This document shows, in pieces, positions 43,889 through 52,758 of a stretch of 64,000 bases of DNA. Origin of the DNA: JAYWGN01 sp043778255 (GTDB lineage Bacteria; Bacteroidota; Bacteroidia; Chitinophagales; Chitinophagaceae); assembly GCA_043778255.1 (NCBI GenBank), contig JAYWGN010000002.1, positions 62,001 through 126,000 of the forward strand, in the 5' to 3' direction. The stretch's first letter is position 1. Every line of letters begins with the position of its first letter. The translations under genes and the position numbers were made by a program. The notes below the pieces were generated by a model. That model was not told the DNA's origin. It did no database searches and saw nothing but the letters and a program-made list of their open reading frames with translations.

Positions 43889-45541
43889 ATGGCAAGCAAA
43901 AAGCAATCATTATTCATCGCATTATTATGCTTAGTATCAATGTCCAGTATGGGGCAAACGGTACTTGGCGGTGGGTCGTACAATTTTAACGACTCTTCAC
44001 TCATTACTCCTAACAGAATGAGTCAACACAACGAGTTCATGAAACAGAACTCTAACTACCCTGCAAAACCACGTAATCAGTGGGAAGTTGGTATTAAAGG
44101 TGGTCTGTTTACAGTTAGTGGCGACGTTCCAGCACGTCTATTTACACCAGGTTTTGGTGTACACGTTCGTAAGTCATTAGGTTATTTGTTCTCTTTAAGA
44201 GCTGAATACATCTACGGTATTGGTAAAGGTTTACATTGGTTAGAGGCTCGTAACTACAACAAAAACTCAGGTTTTGCTAGTAAAGGTTACGATGCTAATC
44301 GTTTTGTAAAAGGGCCTCTTGTAACTGGTTCTGGACCATTCACTTACGATACTTACTACCATGAAGGACAAGATAGAGTTTTTTATAACTACAAAACAAC
44401 AGTACAAGATTTAGCCTTAGAAGGTATGCTTACATTGAACAATGTAAGATTTCACAAACGTAAAACTTCTGCCGTCATATATGGTATGGGTGGTATAGGT
44501 GCTTCAATCTACAAAACTTTTGTAGATGCATTAAATGCAGGTGGTGCAAGATATAATTTCAACCAAGCACTGTTTTCTGGTGGAACAAATAACAACAGAA
44601 AAACAATCTTAACTAATTTGAAAGGTATGCTTGATGGTACTTACGAAACAAGAGCAGATAATCAAGGTGTTCGTCGTCCTAAGTTAGGAGCCGATAATAC
44701 TTTAAAGCCGTCTGGTACTATTGGTTTCGGTGTAGCCGTTAAATTAGGTAAAAGATTAAATATAGCTCTAGAAAATAGACATACATTTATAAAAGATGAT
44801 TTACTTGACGGTCAAAGATGGCAAGAGCATGCAAGTGGCGATGCTGTAATGACTAGAGACTTTGATTCTTACAACTTAGTAAGTTTAGGTTTAAACGTAA
44901 ACCTTGGTGCTAAATCTGTAGAGCCATTGTGGTGGTTAAACCCTCTTGATTATGTATATGGTGAATTACCAAATAGAGTATTATCAAAAGTGAAGCCAGT
45001 ACCTTGTATGGACGGTGACGATGATGGTGTATGTGATAATTTGGATAAAGAACCTAACACACCACAAGGTTGCCCAGTTAATACACATGGTATTACATTA
45101 GATACAGATGGTGACGGTGTACCAGATTGTAAAGATAAAGAGTTAATAACTCCAACACAATGCCAACCAGTTGATGCTGATGGTATAGGTAAATGCCCAG
45201 AACCAGAATGTTGCAAAAAAGGGACTGATCCAGTTGTTACAAAAACTTGTAACTTCTCTGCTCCAGCTGTTGAATTTGCAGCAAGCAGTTGCAACCTAAG
45301 TGCAGATGCAAAAGAAGCACTTAATTCATTAGCAGCAGATATGAAAGCAAATGCAACTTGTAATGTAGCAGTTACAGCAAGAGGCGAATCAAAAGCAATG
45401 CAAAAAATTGCTGATTGCCGTGCAGGTGCAATTAAAAAATATTTAGTAAGCAAAGGTGTAACTGAAAGCCGTATAAGCACTTCAGTTGACCAAACACAAG
45501 ATAGTAATACAGCCGACATCGCAGTTGAAGGCGGCATGTAA
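43889..45541 (+). CDS. OmpA family protein with thrombospondin type 3 repeats
   Basis: A 550-residue outer-membrane protein: a signal peptide (cut after SMGQ), an N-terminal beta-barrel-like domain (about 50-350), calcium-binding TSP3 repeats (DGDDDGVCDNLDKEPNTPQG, DTDGDGVPDCKDKE), a cysteine-rich linker, and a C-terminal OmpA-like domain (about 455-550) with FAASSCNLSADAKEAL and CRAGAIKKYLVSKGV. The peptidoglycan-binding motif is degenerate and carries extra cysteines. The good promoter and terminator suggest an abundant, monocistronic surface protein. A T9SS role is possible but not shown. Confidence 0.85.
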   Translation: MASKKQSLFIALLCLVSMSSMGQTVLGGGSYNFNDSSLITPNRMSQHNEFMKQNSNYPAKPRNQWEVGIKGGLFTVSGDVPARLFTPGFGVHVRKSLGYLFSLRAEYIYGIGKGLHWLEARNYNKNSGFASKGYDANRFVKGPLVTGSGPFTYDTYYHEGQDRVFYNYKTTVQDLALEGMLTLNNVRFHKRKTSAVIYGMGGIGASIYKTFVDALNAGGARYNFNQALFSGGTNNNRKTILTNLKGMLDGTYETRADNQGVRRPKLGADNTLKPSGTIGFGVAVKLGKRLNIALENRHTFIKDDLLDGQRWQEHASGDAVMTRDFDSYNLVSLGLNVNLGAKSVEPLWWLNPLDYVYGELPNRVLSKVKPVPCMDGDDDGVCDNLDKEPNTPQGCPVNTHGITLDTDGDGVPDCKDKELITPTQCQPVDADGIGKCPEPECCKKGTDPVVTKTCNFSAPAVEFAASSCNLSADAKEALNSLAADMKANATCNVAVTARGESKAMQKIADCRAGAIKKYLVSKGVTESRISTSVDQTQDSNTADIAVEGGM

Positions 45542-45581
45542 TAAAGTAGTTTATTTTGAATAGTTGCTTTTTGCAAATTGT

Positions 45582-45605
45582 AAATCCCACCGAAAGGTGG
45601 GATTT
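45582..45605 (+). terminator. Intrinsic terminator after the OmpA-family gene
   Basis: AAATCCCACC (45582-45591), a GAAA tetraloop, then GGTGGGATTT (45596-45605) and a T run. Perfect 10-bp stem. Confidence 0.92.
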
Positions 45606-45802
45606 TTTTTATGTATGTGTAGCTCTAGAAAATGTTTTTCATCCACAATACAATAATTGTAAGTAGAAGTATGTAACATTATGAGGTTTAGAAAACTTAT
45701 AACTAAATGCTAAATATTATGATACAGTTGTGTACCTGCCTTATTGTACTACCTCCTATATAGTGGGCAAGTTTTTTTATTTGCCTACCAGCTGTAAGGT
45801 AT

Positions 45803-45833
45803 TTTGGCAGTTGGGGCTATGTAATTAAATTTG
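45803..45833 (+). promoter_or_regulatory. Promoter-like pair in 151-bp unit 1
   Basis: TTTG at 45803-45806, a 19-bp spacer and TAAATTTG at 45826-45833. The TTTG is part of the right arm of the inverted repeat. Confidence 0.6.
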
Positions 45834-45952
45834 CATTAGTATATAAGTAGTCCCGTAGTGATTAAGAATATAATCCAATAGCAACTTATTCTTATTGTAC
45901 TACCTCCTATCCAGTAGACAAGTTTTTATTTTGCCTACCAGCTGTAAGGTAT

Positions 45953-45984
45953 TTTGGCAGTTGAGGCTTAATAAATTAAATTTA
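45953..45984 (+). promoter_or_regulatory. Promoter-like pair in 151-bp unit 2
   Basis: TTTG at 45953-45956, a 20-bp spacer and TAAATTTA at 45977-45984. The last base differs from consensus. Confidence 0.5.
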
Positions 45985-46103
45985 CATTAGTATATAAGTA
46001 ATACCGTAGTGATTAGCAATATAATTGAATTGAAACTTAGTCTTATTGAACTAGCTCCTATCCGATAGACAAGTTTTTATTTTGCCTACCAGCAGTAAGG
46101 TAT

Positions 46104-46134
46104 TTTGGCATTTGGGGCTAAGTAATTAAATTTG
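46104..46134 (+). promoter_or_regulatory. Promoter-like pair in 151-bp unit 3
   Basis: TTTG at 46104-46107, a 19-bp spacer and TAAATTTG at 46127-46134. It is the nearest of the three to bamD, with about 300 bases of leader if it drives that operon. Confidence 0.6.
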
Positions 46135-46434
46135 TATTAGAATTTAAGTAGTTACATTTTACTCATATTATAGCAATAAAAAATTTATTGACCAAAAGCT
46201 AAGAGTAAACACATTAAACGTATAATTAGTTACCACTTAATGTGACCCGTTGTTTATAATTATTGCTGTAAGGCTGTATATAGTAGCATAGTATTTTTTA
46301 AGGTAATATTTTATTGCATTATGCTAGTTGATTTCAGCTGATATTATTTTGTAATAACATTAACTTCATTAAATTGGCTACAAAAACTAAATGCACCAAA
46401 TTTGTAAAAAATACTTAACTTTACATACTTTTTT

Positions 46435-47259
46435 ATGAAGAAATTTTTATTATTTATATCGGTAGTAGCATTTATTAGCAGCTGTGGTAGTTTTGGTAAA
46501 ATACTTAAAAGTAATGATATAGACTATAAGTACAAAAAGGCTGTAGAGTATTATAATGATAAAAAGTATAGCTATGTAATTCAAATATTTGGTCCAGATT
46601 TTTTTCCATTATTAAAAGGTACAAAAGAATTTGAGGAGGCATTTTATATGTACGCCTACTCACATTATTACGAAAAAGACTATTTTAATTCTGAGAATTT
46701 GTTCCGACAATTTTGTGAAACATTTACTACAAGCCCAAGAATTGCTGAAATAGAGTACATGAGAGCTTATACATACTATAAGCAATCGCCAAAAATAGAA
46801 TTAGAACAAACCAATACTGTAAAAACTATTGGTATGATGAGTACATTTGCCAACAAATACCCCGAAAGTAAAGAGGCAAAAGAAGCTTTTGAAATTATAG
46901 AAAAATGTAAAGCTAAAATAGAACTAAAGGAGTTGAAAGCAGCTGAATTGTATTATAATATTGGACAATACAAAGCAGCAGCAATAGCATTTAACAATAT
47001 GTTACTTACATTCCCCGAAACTAATAGAGGCGATGAATATAAGTATATGAGTATTAAAGCCTTCTACCTATATGCAGGGCAAAGTGTAGAAGAAAGAAAA
47101 GAAGAAAGGTATGAGCAACTTATATTAGATTGCAATGACTTTGTAGATAAGTTCCCCGAAAGTAAATTGATAACCGAAGTAGAAAAATACAATATAAATT
47201 GTGCTAACAATATAAAAACTATAAAAAATGAGCAAACTAAGAAGACAACTAGCAGCTAA
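46435..47259 (+). CDS. bamD: Outer membrane assembly lipoprotein BamD
   Basis: A 274-residue lipoprotein (lipobox FISSC) with five TPR-like repeats. It belongs to the Bam complex that inserts beta-barrel proteins. The segments KKAVEYYNDKKYSYVIQIF, YMYAYSHYYEKDYFNSENLF and FANKYPESKEAKEA are typical of the Bacteroidota form. It heads bamD-rpoZ-coaBC-DUF4835-DUF4296 and overlaps rpoZ by 32 bases. Confidence 0.92.
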   Translation: MKKFLLFISVVAFISSCGSFGKILKSNDIDYKYKKAVEYYNDKKYSYVIQIFGPDFFPLLKGTKEFEEAFYMYAYSHYYEKDYFNSENLFRQFCETFTTSPRIAEIEYMRAYTYYKQSPKIELEQTNTVKTIGMMSTFANKYPESKEAKEAFEIIEKCKAKIELKELKAAELYYNIGQYKAAAIAFNNMLLTFPETNRGDEYKYMSIKAFYLYAGQSVEERKEERYEQLILDCNDFVDKFPESKLITEVEKYNINCANNIKTIKNEQTKKTTSS

Positions 47260-47572
47260 TATTAACAATACAGCTGAGGCTCGTAGGGTTGTAGATATAC
47301 AAGCCAAAACCGGAAATGTGTATGAAAGCATTTCAATAATTGGTAAACGAGCCAACCAAATAAGTATTTCCATTAAGGAAGAGTTGCACAGTAAATTAGA
47401 AGAATTTGCTAGCCATACTGATTCGTTAGAAGAAATACACGAAAATAAGGAGCAAATTGAAATATCAAGAGCATACGAAAAAATGCCCAACCCAGCCTTA
47501 TTAGCAACACAGGAGTTTTTGGATGATAAGGTGTATCATAGAAAGTCAACAGACGATAACTTATTTATATAA
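47228..47572 (+). CDS. rpoZ: DNA-directed RNA polymerase omega subunit (RpoZ-like)
   Basis: A 114-residue protein of the Bacteroidota RNA polymerase omega/RPB6-type family. The omega fold shows as TGNVYESISIIGKRANQISI (compare the usual ...A..RA.QI sequence), then a long acidic helix and the tail YEKMPNPALLATQEFLDD. Its position between bamD and coaBC is conserved in the phylum. The start overlaps bamD by 32 bases. Confidence 0.85.
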   Translation: MSKLRRQLAANINNTAEARRVVDIQAKTGNVYESISIIGKRANQISISIKEELHSKLEEFASHTDSLEEIHENKEQIEISRAYEKMPNPALLATQEFLDDKVYHRKSTDDNLFI

Positions 47573-47599
47573 TTAGTACAATACGTACCGTAACAAACT

Positions 47600-47657
47600 T
47601 AAGCACTTTGGTATAAAATTTTTTGAAAAAATTAAATTTATATTGAAGTGCTTTTTT
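47600..47657 (+). terminator. Long imperfect hairpin and T run after rpoZ
   Basis: AAGCACTT (47601-47608) pairs with AAGTGCTT (47646-47653), with AT-rich imperfect pairing inside, and is followed by T residues. It could attenuate transcription between rpoZ and coaBC rather than end it, since the downstream gene has no obvious promoter. Confidence 0.6.
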
Positions 47658-47673
47658 ATTTAGTATACACGAA

Positions 47674-48876
47674 ATGCTTAAAGGGAAAAAAATATTAGTT
47701 GCTGTAACAGGTAGTATTGCTGCTTATAAAATAGCTAACCTCATACGATTGCTACACAAAGCGGGTGCCGAAACCAAAGTATTAATGACCGAAGCTGCTA
47801 AGGAATTTGTAGCACCACTAACATTAGCTACACTAAGCAAAAATGAAATACAGAGTAACCTTGCTACCAATGCAAGTTGGGCAAACCACGTAGCACTAGG
47901 CCGTTGGGCCGATGTAATGGTAATAGCACCTTTAAGTTGTAATACACTAGCTAAAATGGCTAACGGCATTTGCGATAACCTAGTAATGGCAGTATACCTT
48001 TCTGCTACTTGCAAAGTGCTGGTAGCACCTGCAATGGATGAAGATATGTGGATACACCCAAGTACCCAAAATAATATAGCAACTATAACTACATTTGGCA
48101 ATATAATAATACCTGTACAGCACGGCGAATTAGCGAGTGGCTTAATAGGCGAAGGGCGTATGGCTGAGCCAGAAATTATAATAGAAGCCCTAACAAACCA
48201 AATATTACAAAAGAACGATTTAGCGAGTAAAAAAATATTGATAACAGCTGGACCTACTTATGAACCACTTGACCCTGTACGCTATATTGGCAACTACTCA
48301 AGTGGCAAAATGGGCGTTGCTATAGCACAACAAGCTACAAGCCGAGGAGCAATTGTAACTTTAATACTTGGGCCAACACAAGTAGCCCATAACCTTACTG
48401 GCATTACTACAATACATGTACAAACTGCACAACAAATGTATGAAGCTGCTATAAAACAATTTGAAACAACCGATGTAGCAATTATAAGTGCAGCTGTGGC
48501 TGACTATACACCAAAGGTAGTAGCTAATAAAAAAATAAAAAAATCGACCGAAGAAAATTTTGAGGTGCAACTAACCAAAACAAAAGATATACTCAAAACA
48601 TTGGGACATACCAAAAGCCAACAACAAATTGTAGTAGGCTTTGCCCTTGAAACCAATAACGAAAAAGAATTTGCGCTGCAAAAATTGGAAACAAAAAATG
48701 CGGATTATATTGTATTAAATTCAACCAACGACATAGGCGGAACATTTGGCAGTGATAATAATAAAATAACCATATTTGACAAAGCTAAAAAGGAATATAA
48801 ATTTACGTTAAAACCTAAGTTAGCCGTAGCAAACGATATATTAAATACAATATTTAAAGTAACTTACAACAGCTAA
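47674..48876 (+). CDS. coaBC: Bifunctional phosphopantothenoylcysteine decarboxylase/phosphopantothenate--cysteine ligase
   Basis: A 400-residue fusion enzyme of coenzyme A synthesis. The N-terminal FMN-binding CoaC half has GSIAAYKIANLIR and PLSCNTLAKMANGICDNL; the C-terminal CoaB half (from about 185) begins KKILITAGPTYEPLDPVRYI and has NYSSGKMG and ISAAVADYTP. Full length for the fusion. Part of the bamD series. Confidence 0.94.
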   Translation: MLKGKKILVAVTGSIAAYKIANLIRLLHKAGAETKVLMTEAAKEFVAPLTLATLSKNEIQSNLATNASWANHVALGRWADVMVIAPLSCNTLAKMANGICDNLVMAVYLSATCKVLVAPAMDEDMWIHPSTQNNIATITTFGNIIIPVQHGELASGLIGEGRMAEPEIIIEALTNQILQKNDLASKKILITAGPTYEPLDPVRYIGNYSSGKMGVAIAQQATSRGAIVTLILGPTQVAHNLTGITTIHVQTAQQMYEAAIKQFETTDVAIISAAVADYTPKVVANKKIKKSTEENFEVQLTKTKDILKTLGHTKSQQQIVVGFALETNNEKEFALQKLETKNADYIVLNSTNDIGGTFGSDNNKITIFDKAKKEYKFTLKPKLAVANDILNTIFKVTYNS

Positions 48877-48922
48877 CAAAACAAAGGGTTTTTACAAAAA
48901 GTTAGCATTAAAATTATAACAC

Positions 48923-49867
48923 ATGAAATTAGCAAAAATGTTGAAAATAATGGGTTTAATAATAGTATTTTGTAATACACTTTATATACCACTAACTGCA
49001 CAGGAACTAAAAGCAAAAGTAACCGTAAATGCTAGTAGAGTGCCAGCTGGTGTTGATAGAAAAATATTTAATACTTTACAAAGCTCCATTAACACATTTA
49101 TAAATAATAAAAAATGGACTAACCAAACATTTGCTGCAAATGAAAAAATTGAATGTAACTTTAATATAACCATTACTGAAGTACCCGAACCAAATGTATA
49201 TAAAGCCAACCTTGCTATACAGGCTGCAAGGCCTTTGTACAATACAAATTACAAATCGCCTTTAATTAATTTTGTTGACGAAAATGTAACGTTCAAATAT
49301 GTAGAGTTTCAAGCTATTGACTTTAATGAAAACAGAGTACAAGGTAACGATGCTTTGGTAGCCAACTTGCCTGCTGTATTGGCTTATTATATTAATATTA
49401 TGATTGGTTTCGATTTTGATTCTTTTGCCGCTAAAAGCGGCGAAACTTATTTTCAAAAAGCCCAAAATATTGTAAATAATGCACCTGATAATAGTAATAT
49501 ACTAGGATGGAAAGCATTTGATGGGCAAAGGAATAGATATTGGCTTAGCGAAAACTTAAATAGCTCAAAGTATGTACTCATACACGATGTACTGTACAAT
49601 TATTACCGTAAAGCAATGGACTTTATGTACGAAAACGAACAGCAAACAAGAACTGAAATGAAAAATTGTTTGCTGCTGTTAAGTAGCCTTCAAAGGGAAA
49701 ACGGTAGTAGTACCAATATGCTTATTCCATTTTTTATGCAAAGCAAAAGCCAAGAATTAATTAATGTATTTAAAAAAGCAAATAACGATGAAAAAGTAGC
49801 AGCCCGAGAATTGCTAAGGGAAATAGATATTGCCAATGCCAATAAATACAAAGATGAATTAAAGTAA
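48923..49867 (+). CDS. DUF4835 family protein (PorD-type T9SS-associated)
   Basis: A 314-residue exported protein with a signal peptide (cut after LTAQ) and the family pattern QELKAKVTVNASRVPAGVDR, FNTLQSSINTFINNKKWT, and the WLSENLNSSKYVLIHDVLYN / DFMYENEQQTR region. Members sit after coaBC throughout the phylum and are annotated by some databases as T9SS protein PorD; I rely on memory for that link. Its mechanism is unknown. Confidence 0.82.
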   Translation: MKLAKMLKIMGLIIVFCNTLYIPLTAQELKAKVTVNASRVPAGVDRKIFNTLQSSINTFINNKKWTNQTFAANEKIECNFNITITEVPEPNVYKANLAIQAARPLYNTNYKSPLINFVDENVTFKYVEFQAIDFNENRVQGNDALVANLPAVLAYYINIMIGFDFDSFAAKSGETYFQKAQNIVNNAPDNSNILGWKAFDGQRNRYWLSENLNSSKYVLIHDVLYNYYRKAMDFMYENEQQTRTEMKNCLLLLSSLQRENGSSTNMLIPFFMQSKSQELINVFKKANNDEKVAARELLREIDIANANKYKDELK

Positions 49868-49887
49868 GCCGATACCACAATTACACA

Positions 49888-50247
49888 ATGTTAATGTACA
49901 TTAAAAAATTACTAATAATAAGCTTAGCTACTATATGTATTAGTTGCAATAATAGTAACAACATACCAATAATACCCGAAGCCAAAATGAAAGCTATAAT
50001 AGCCGATATGGTTAGGGCTGAGGAGTTTGTAACTATATATGTAGTAAAAGATTCCATAAAAAAACTAAAACCTGAAATGATGAAATACTACAACAAAGTA
50101 TTTGCCATACACCATACCAGCAGCAAACAGTTTTTAAATAGCTTCGATTATTATTTAAAAAACCCCGTAAATGCCCGTAATATGTTTGACTCTTTAGCCA
50201 CTCAATTAAGGCAAGAGCAATTTAAATCCGTAGTAAAAGAGTTGTAA
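49888..50247 (+). CDS. DUF4296 family lipoprotein
   Basis: A 119-residue lipoprotein: the signal peptide ends in a lipobox (ICISC). The remaining domain is helical (PEAKMKAIIADMVRAEEFVT, YYNKVFAIHHTSSKQFLNSF, YYLKNPVNARNMFDSLATQL), which fits DUF4296. Function unknown. It begins 20 bases after the DUF4835 gene and probably ends the bamD operon. Confidence 0.78.
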   Translation: MLMYIKKLLIISLATICISCNNSNNIPIIPEAKMKAIIADMVRAEEFVTIYVVKDSIKKLKPEMMKYYNKVFAIHHTSSKQFLNSFDYYLKNPVNARNMFDSLATQLRQEQFKSVVKEL

Positions 50248-50286
50248 TTAAATTCTTTTTTTTTGTAAAAAAAAATACAATGCTGA

Positions 50287-50991
50287 ATGAAAAATAAAAC
50301 AGTAAAAAATGCAACCGAAGCAGTAGCCGATGTTGCAAGTGGTAGCACTATAATGTTAGGCGGCTTTGGGCTATGTGGCATACCCGAAAACTGTATAGCT
50401 GCCCTAGTAAACTTACCCATAACCGAACTTACTTGTATAAGTAACAATGCAGGAGTTGATGACTTTGGCATAGGCTTAATGCTACAAAAAAAGCAAGTAA
50501 AAAAAATGGTGGCTAGTTATGTTGGCGAAAATGCAGAATTTGAACGGCAACTACTTAGTGGCGAGTTAGAGGTAGAGCTAATACCACAAGGCACTTTAGC
50601 TACACGTTGTATGGCAGCAGGCTATGGTATGCCAGCTATATATACACCTGCAGGTGTAGGTACTGAGGTAGCCGAGGGCAAAGAAACTAGAGAGTTTGAT
50701 GGTAAAATGTACTTGATGGAAATGGCATTTAAAGCAGACTTTGCCATAGTAAAAGCTTGGAAAGGCGATACTGAAGGCAACTTAATATATAAAGATACAG
50801 CCCGAAACTTTAACCCACTTATGGCAATGGCCGGTGCTATTACCATTGCCGAAGTAGAGCATTTAGTACCCGTTGGCCAACTTGAACCTAACCATATACA
50901 TACCCCAGGTATATATGTACACCGTATATTTGAAGGAAGCAATTATGAAAAACGAATAGAACAATTAACCGTAATACAACCAACTAATTAA
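50287..50991 (+). CDS. scoA: 3-oxoacid CoA-transferase subunit A
   Basis: A 234-residue alpha subunit of a heteromeric 3-oxoacid CoA-transferase, which activates acetoacetate with succinyl-CoA. The glycine-rich CoA motif is GSTIMLGGFGLCGIPENCI, and LELIPQGT-like VELIPQGTLATR and ADFAIVKAWKGDTEGNLIYK are conserved. The beta subunit is at 51913, separated by a CpeT-family gene. Confidence 0.92.
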   Translation: MKNKTVKNATEAVADVASGSTIMLGGFGLCGIPENCIAALVNLPITELTCISNNAGVDDFGIGLMLQKKQVKKMVASYVGENAEFERQLLSGELEVELIPQGTLATRCMAAGYGMPAIYTPAGVGTEVAEGKETREFDGKMYLMEMAFKADFAIVKAWKGDTEGNLIYKDTARNFNPLMAMAGAITIAEVEHLVPVGQLEPNHIHTPGIYVHRIFEGSNYEKRIEQLTVIQPTN

Positions 50992-51040
50992 CCGTATTAG
51001 TAATAATAACAACAAATACATTTTACCAAATACCAAAAAA

Positions 51041-51670
51041 ATGAAAAGAATAATACCAATAACAATAATGATACTAAGTATAATTAATACCAATAAAGCA
51101 CAAACAGCCACCCAACCTAAGGTAGATAAAGGGTTAAATAAACTAGCTCAATTAATGCAGGGTATATACAATAGCAAAAGCCAATCCATTACGGACACTA
51201 CATACTATAATATAAGCCTTATAATGGCACCAATATGGACCCATAGAACCGATGGTAAATGGCTATATGTAGAGCAAGCAATGGCCACTACACCCGATAA
51301 GCCTTACAGGCAGAGGGTTTACCACTTGCAACATAAAGCCGATAAAGTATATACCAGTGATATATACACCATAAAAGATGCCATGGCTTATGCCAATGCA
51401 ACTACCGATACTGAAAAAATGGCAAAGCTAACTTTTGATAAAATTGAATTGAAAGACGGCTTCACCGTTACACTTAATTACAAAAAAAAGCAATACACAG
51501 GTGGCACTAACCTCAACGATTGCCCCTCCGACTTGAGAGGTGCAAAGTATGCTACCACTATAATTGAACTTAACAATACCAAACTATTATCGTGGGATAG
51601 AGGCTTTGATGCCAATGGCAAACAAGTATGGGGAGCAACAAAAGGTGGGTATGTATTTAACAAGCAATAG
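51041..51670 (+). CDS. CpcT/CpeT family chromophore-lyase-like protein
   Basis: A 209-residue exported protein (signal peptide MKRIIPITIMILSIINTNKA) with the CpcT/CpeT barrel pattern: LAQLMQGIYNSKSQSITDTT, LYVEQAMATTPDKPYRQRVY, and NDCPSDLRGAKYATTIIELN. Cyanobacterial members attach bilins to phycobiliproteins; non-phototrophic members have unknown function, and nothing here suggests phycobilisomes. It sits between the two CoA-transferase subunit genes, all on one strand. Confidence 0.83.
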   Translation: MKRIIPITIMILSIINTNKAQTATQPKVDKGLNKLAQLMQGIYNSKSQSITDTTYYNISLIMAPIWTHRTDGKWLYVEQAMATTPDKPYRQRVYHLQHKADKVYTSDIYTIKDAMAYANATTDTEKMAKLTFDKIELKDGFTVTLNYKKKQYTGGTNLNDCPSDLRGAKYATTIIELNNTKLLSWDRGFDANGKQVWGATKGGYVFNKQ

Positions 51671-51802
51671 TTTTTTATCGCTTCGCTAAAAAATTTGAAC
51701 TTAAATTCTATTATTCCTTTACTTTTTAATCCCGTTTATTGCTGTTAGCACAACTTGTCCCATGTATAAAGGATTATCAAATTGTCTAATTATAACTCAA
51801 AA

Positions 51803-51885
51803 TTTTACATTCAATATTTTTTTATTTTACATTCAATATTTTTTTATTTTACATTTTACATTTAATATTTTACATTTTACATTTA
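51803..51885 (+). repeat. AT-rich direct repeats (TTTTACATTCAATATTTTTT units)
   Basis: Two copies of a 23-bp unit, then shorter TTTACATT units, in the gap before scoB. Low complexity. No regulatory motif identified. Confidence 0.7.
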
Positions 51886-51912
51886 TCCTTAATTCCTTAA
51901 TTAAAAAAAAAC

Positions 51913-52575
51913 ATGCCACTCAACAAACAACAAATAGCCCAACGTATAGCACAAGAGTTGCAAGATGGATATTATGTAAACCTTGGCATAGGCATACCCA
52001 CATTGGTAGCCAATTATATACCTAATGGCATACAAGTAACCTTACAAAGCGAAAATGGGCTGTTGGGTATGGGGCCGTTCCCCATTGCGGGTAACCAAGA
52101 TGCCGATTTAATAAATGCAGGTAAGCAAACCATAACTACACTGGCAGGTTCATCGTTTTTTGATAGTGCAACAAGCTTTGGAATGATACGAGCCGGAAAA
52201 GTGGACTTAACCGTACTAGGTGCAATGGAAGTAAGCCAAACTGGCGATATAGCCAACTGGAAAATACCAGGCAAAATGGTAAAAGGTATGGGCGGAGCTA
52301 TGGATTTGGTGGCAAGTGCCAAACACATAATAGTGGCAATGCTACATACCAACCCAAAGGGCGAAAGTAAGCTATTGCCTCAGTGTACCTTGCCCCTTAC
52401 AGGTACTAACTGTGTAAAAAAAATTGTAACCGACTTAGGTGTACTTAACGTACTGCCCAATGGGCAAGGCTTTGAACTAATAGAAAGAGCACCCGACGTA
52501 AGTGTAGCGTATATAATTGCTCATACAGCAGGACTACTTACTGCTAACCCCAACACTCCAGAAATTATTTTTTAA
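51913..52575 (+). CDS. scoB: 3-oxoacid CoA-transferase subunit B
   Basis: A 220-residue beta subunit. The catalytic glutamate is Glu47 in LQSENGLLGMGPFP; VNLGIGIPTLVANYIP and KVDLTVLGAMEVSQTGDIAN are also typical. It works with ScoA encoded at 50287. The split arrangement is uncommon, since the two are normally adjacent. Confidence 0.92.
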   Translation: MPLNKQQIAQRIAQELQDGYYVNLGIGIPTLVANYIPNGIQVTLQSENGLLGMGPFPIAGNQDADLINAGKQTITTLAGSSFFDSATSFGMIRAGKVDLTVLGAMEVSQTGDIANWKIPGKMVKGMGGAMDLVASAKHIIVAMLHTNPKGESKLLPQCTLPLTGTNCVKKIVTDLGVLNVLPNGQGFELIERAPDVSVAYIIAHTAGLLTANPNTPEIIF

Positions 52576-52758
52576 TTATTTTGTAAAATTTTTCTCTATC
52601 TCATTAGCCTTTTTTACTGCATAAACCCCTAAGTATTAATACTTTCGTATATCTACTATATTATTATACATATAATTACTTTAAATTTGTATAAATACGA
52701 GTACAACAATTAGTGTTGTTACTTGTTACAACTACCAAATTTAATCCAACTAAAGCCT

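Larger units (their letters stand above)
45741..46155 (+). repeat. Three tandem copies of a 151-bp non-coding unit
   Basis: Copies start at 45741, 45892 and 46043, an exact 151-bp period; the third decays after about 46140. Each holds, in order: a TTATTG(T/A)ACTA-CTCCTAT box, TGCCTACC with a nested inverted repeat to GGTATTTTGGCA, and a TTTG-N19/20-TAAATTT(G/A) promoter-like pair. No coding frame spans it. It lies in the 892-base gap between the OmpA terminator and bamD; the remaining 46156-46434 shows nothing recognisable. Confidence 0.85.

Noticed and set aside
51041..51670. Evidence for phycobilisomes or phototrophy
   Set aside because: Only a single CpeT-family gene is present; such genes also occur in non-phototrophs.
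51762..52025. Possible 87-residue gene upstream of scoB
   Set aside because: Low-complexity Phe/Ile sequence from AT-rich repeats that overlaps the true scoB start.
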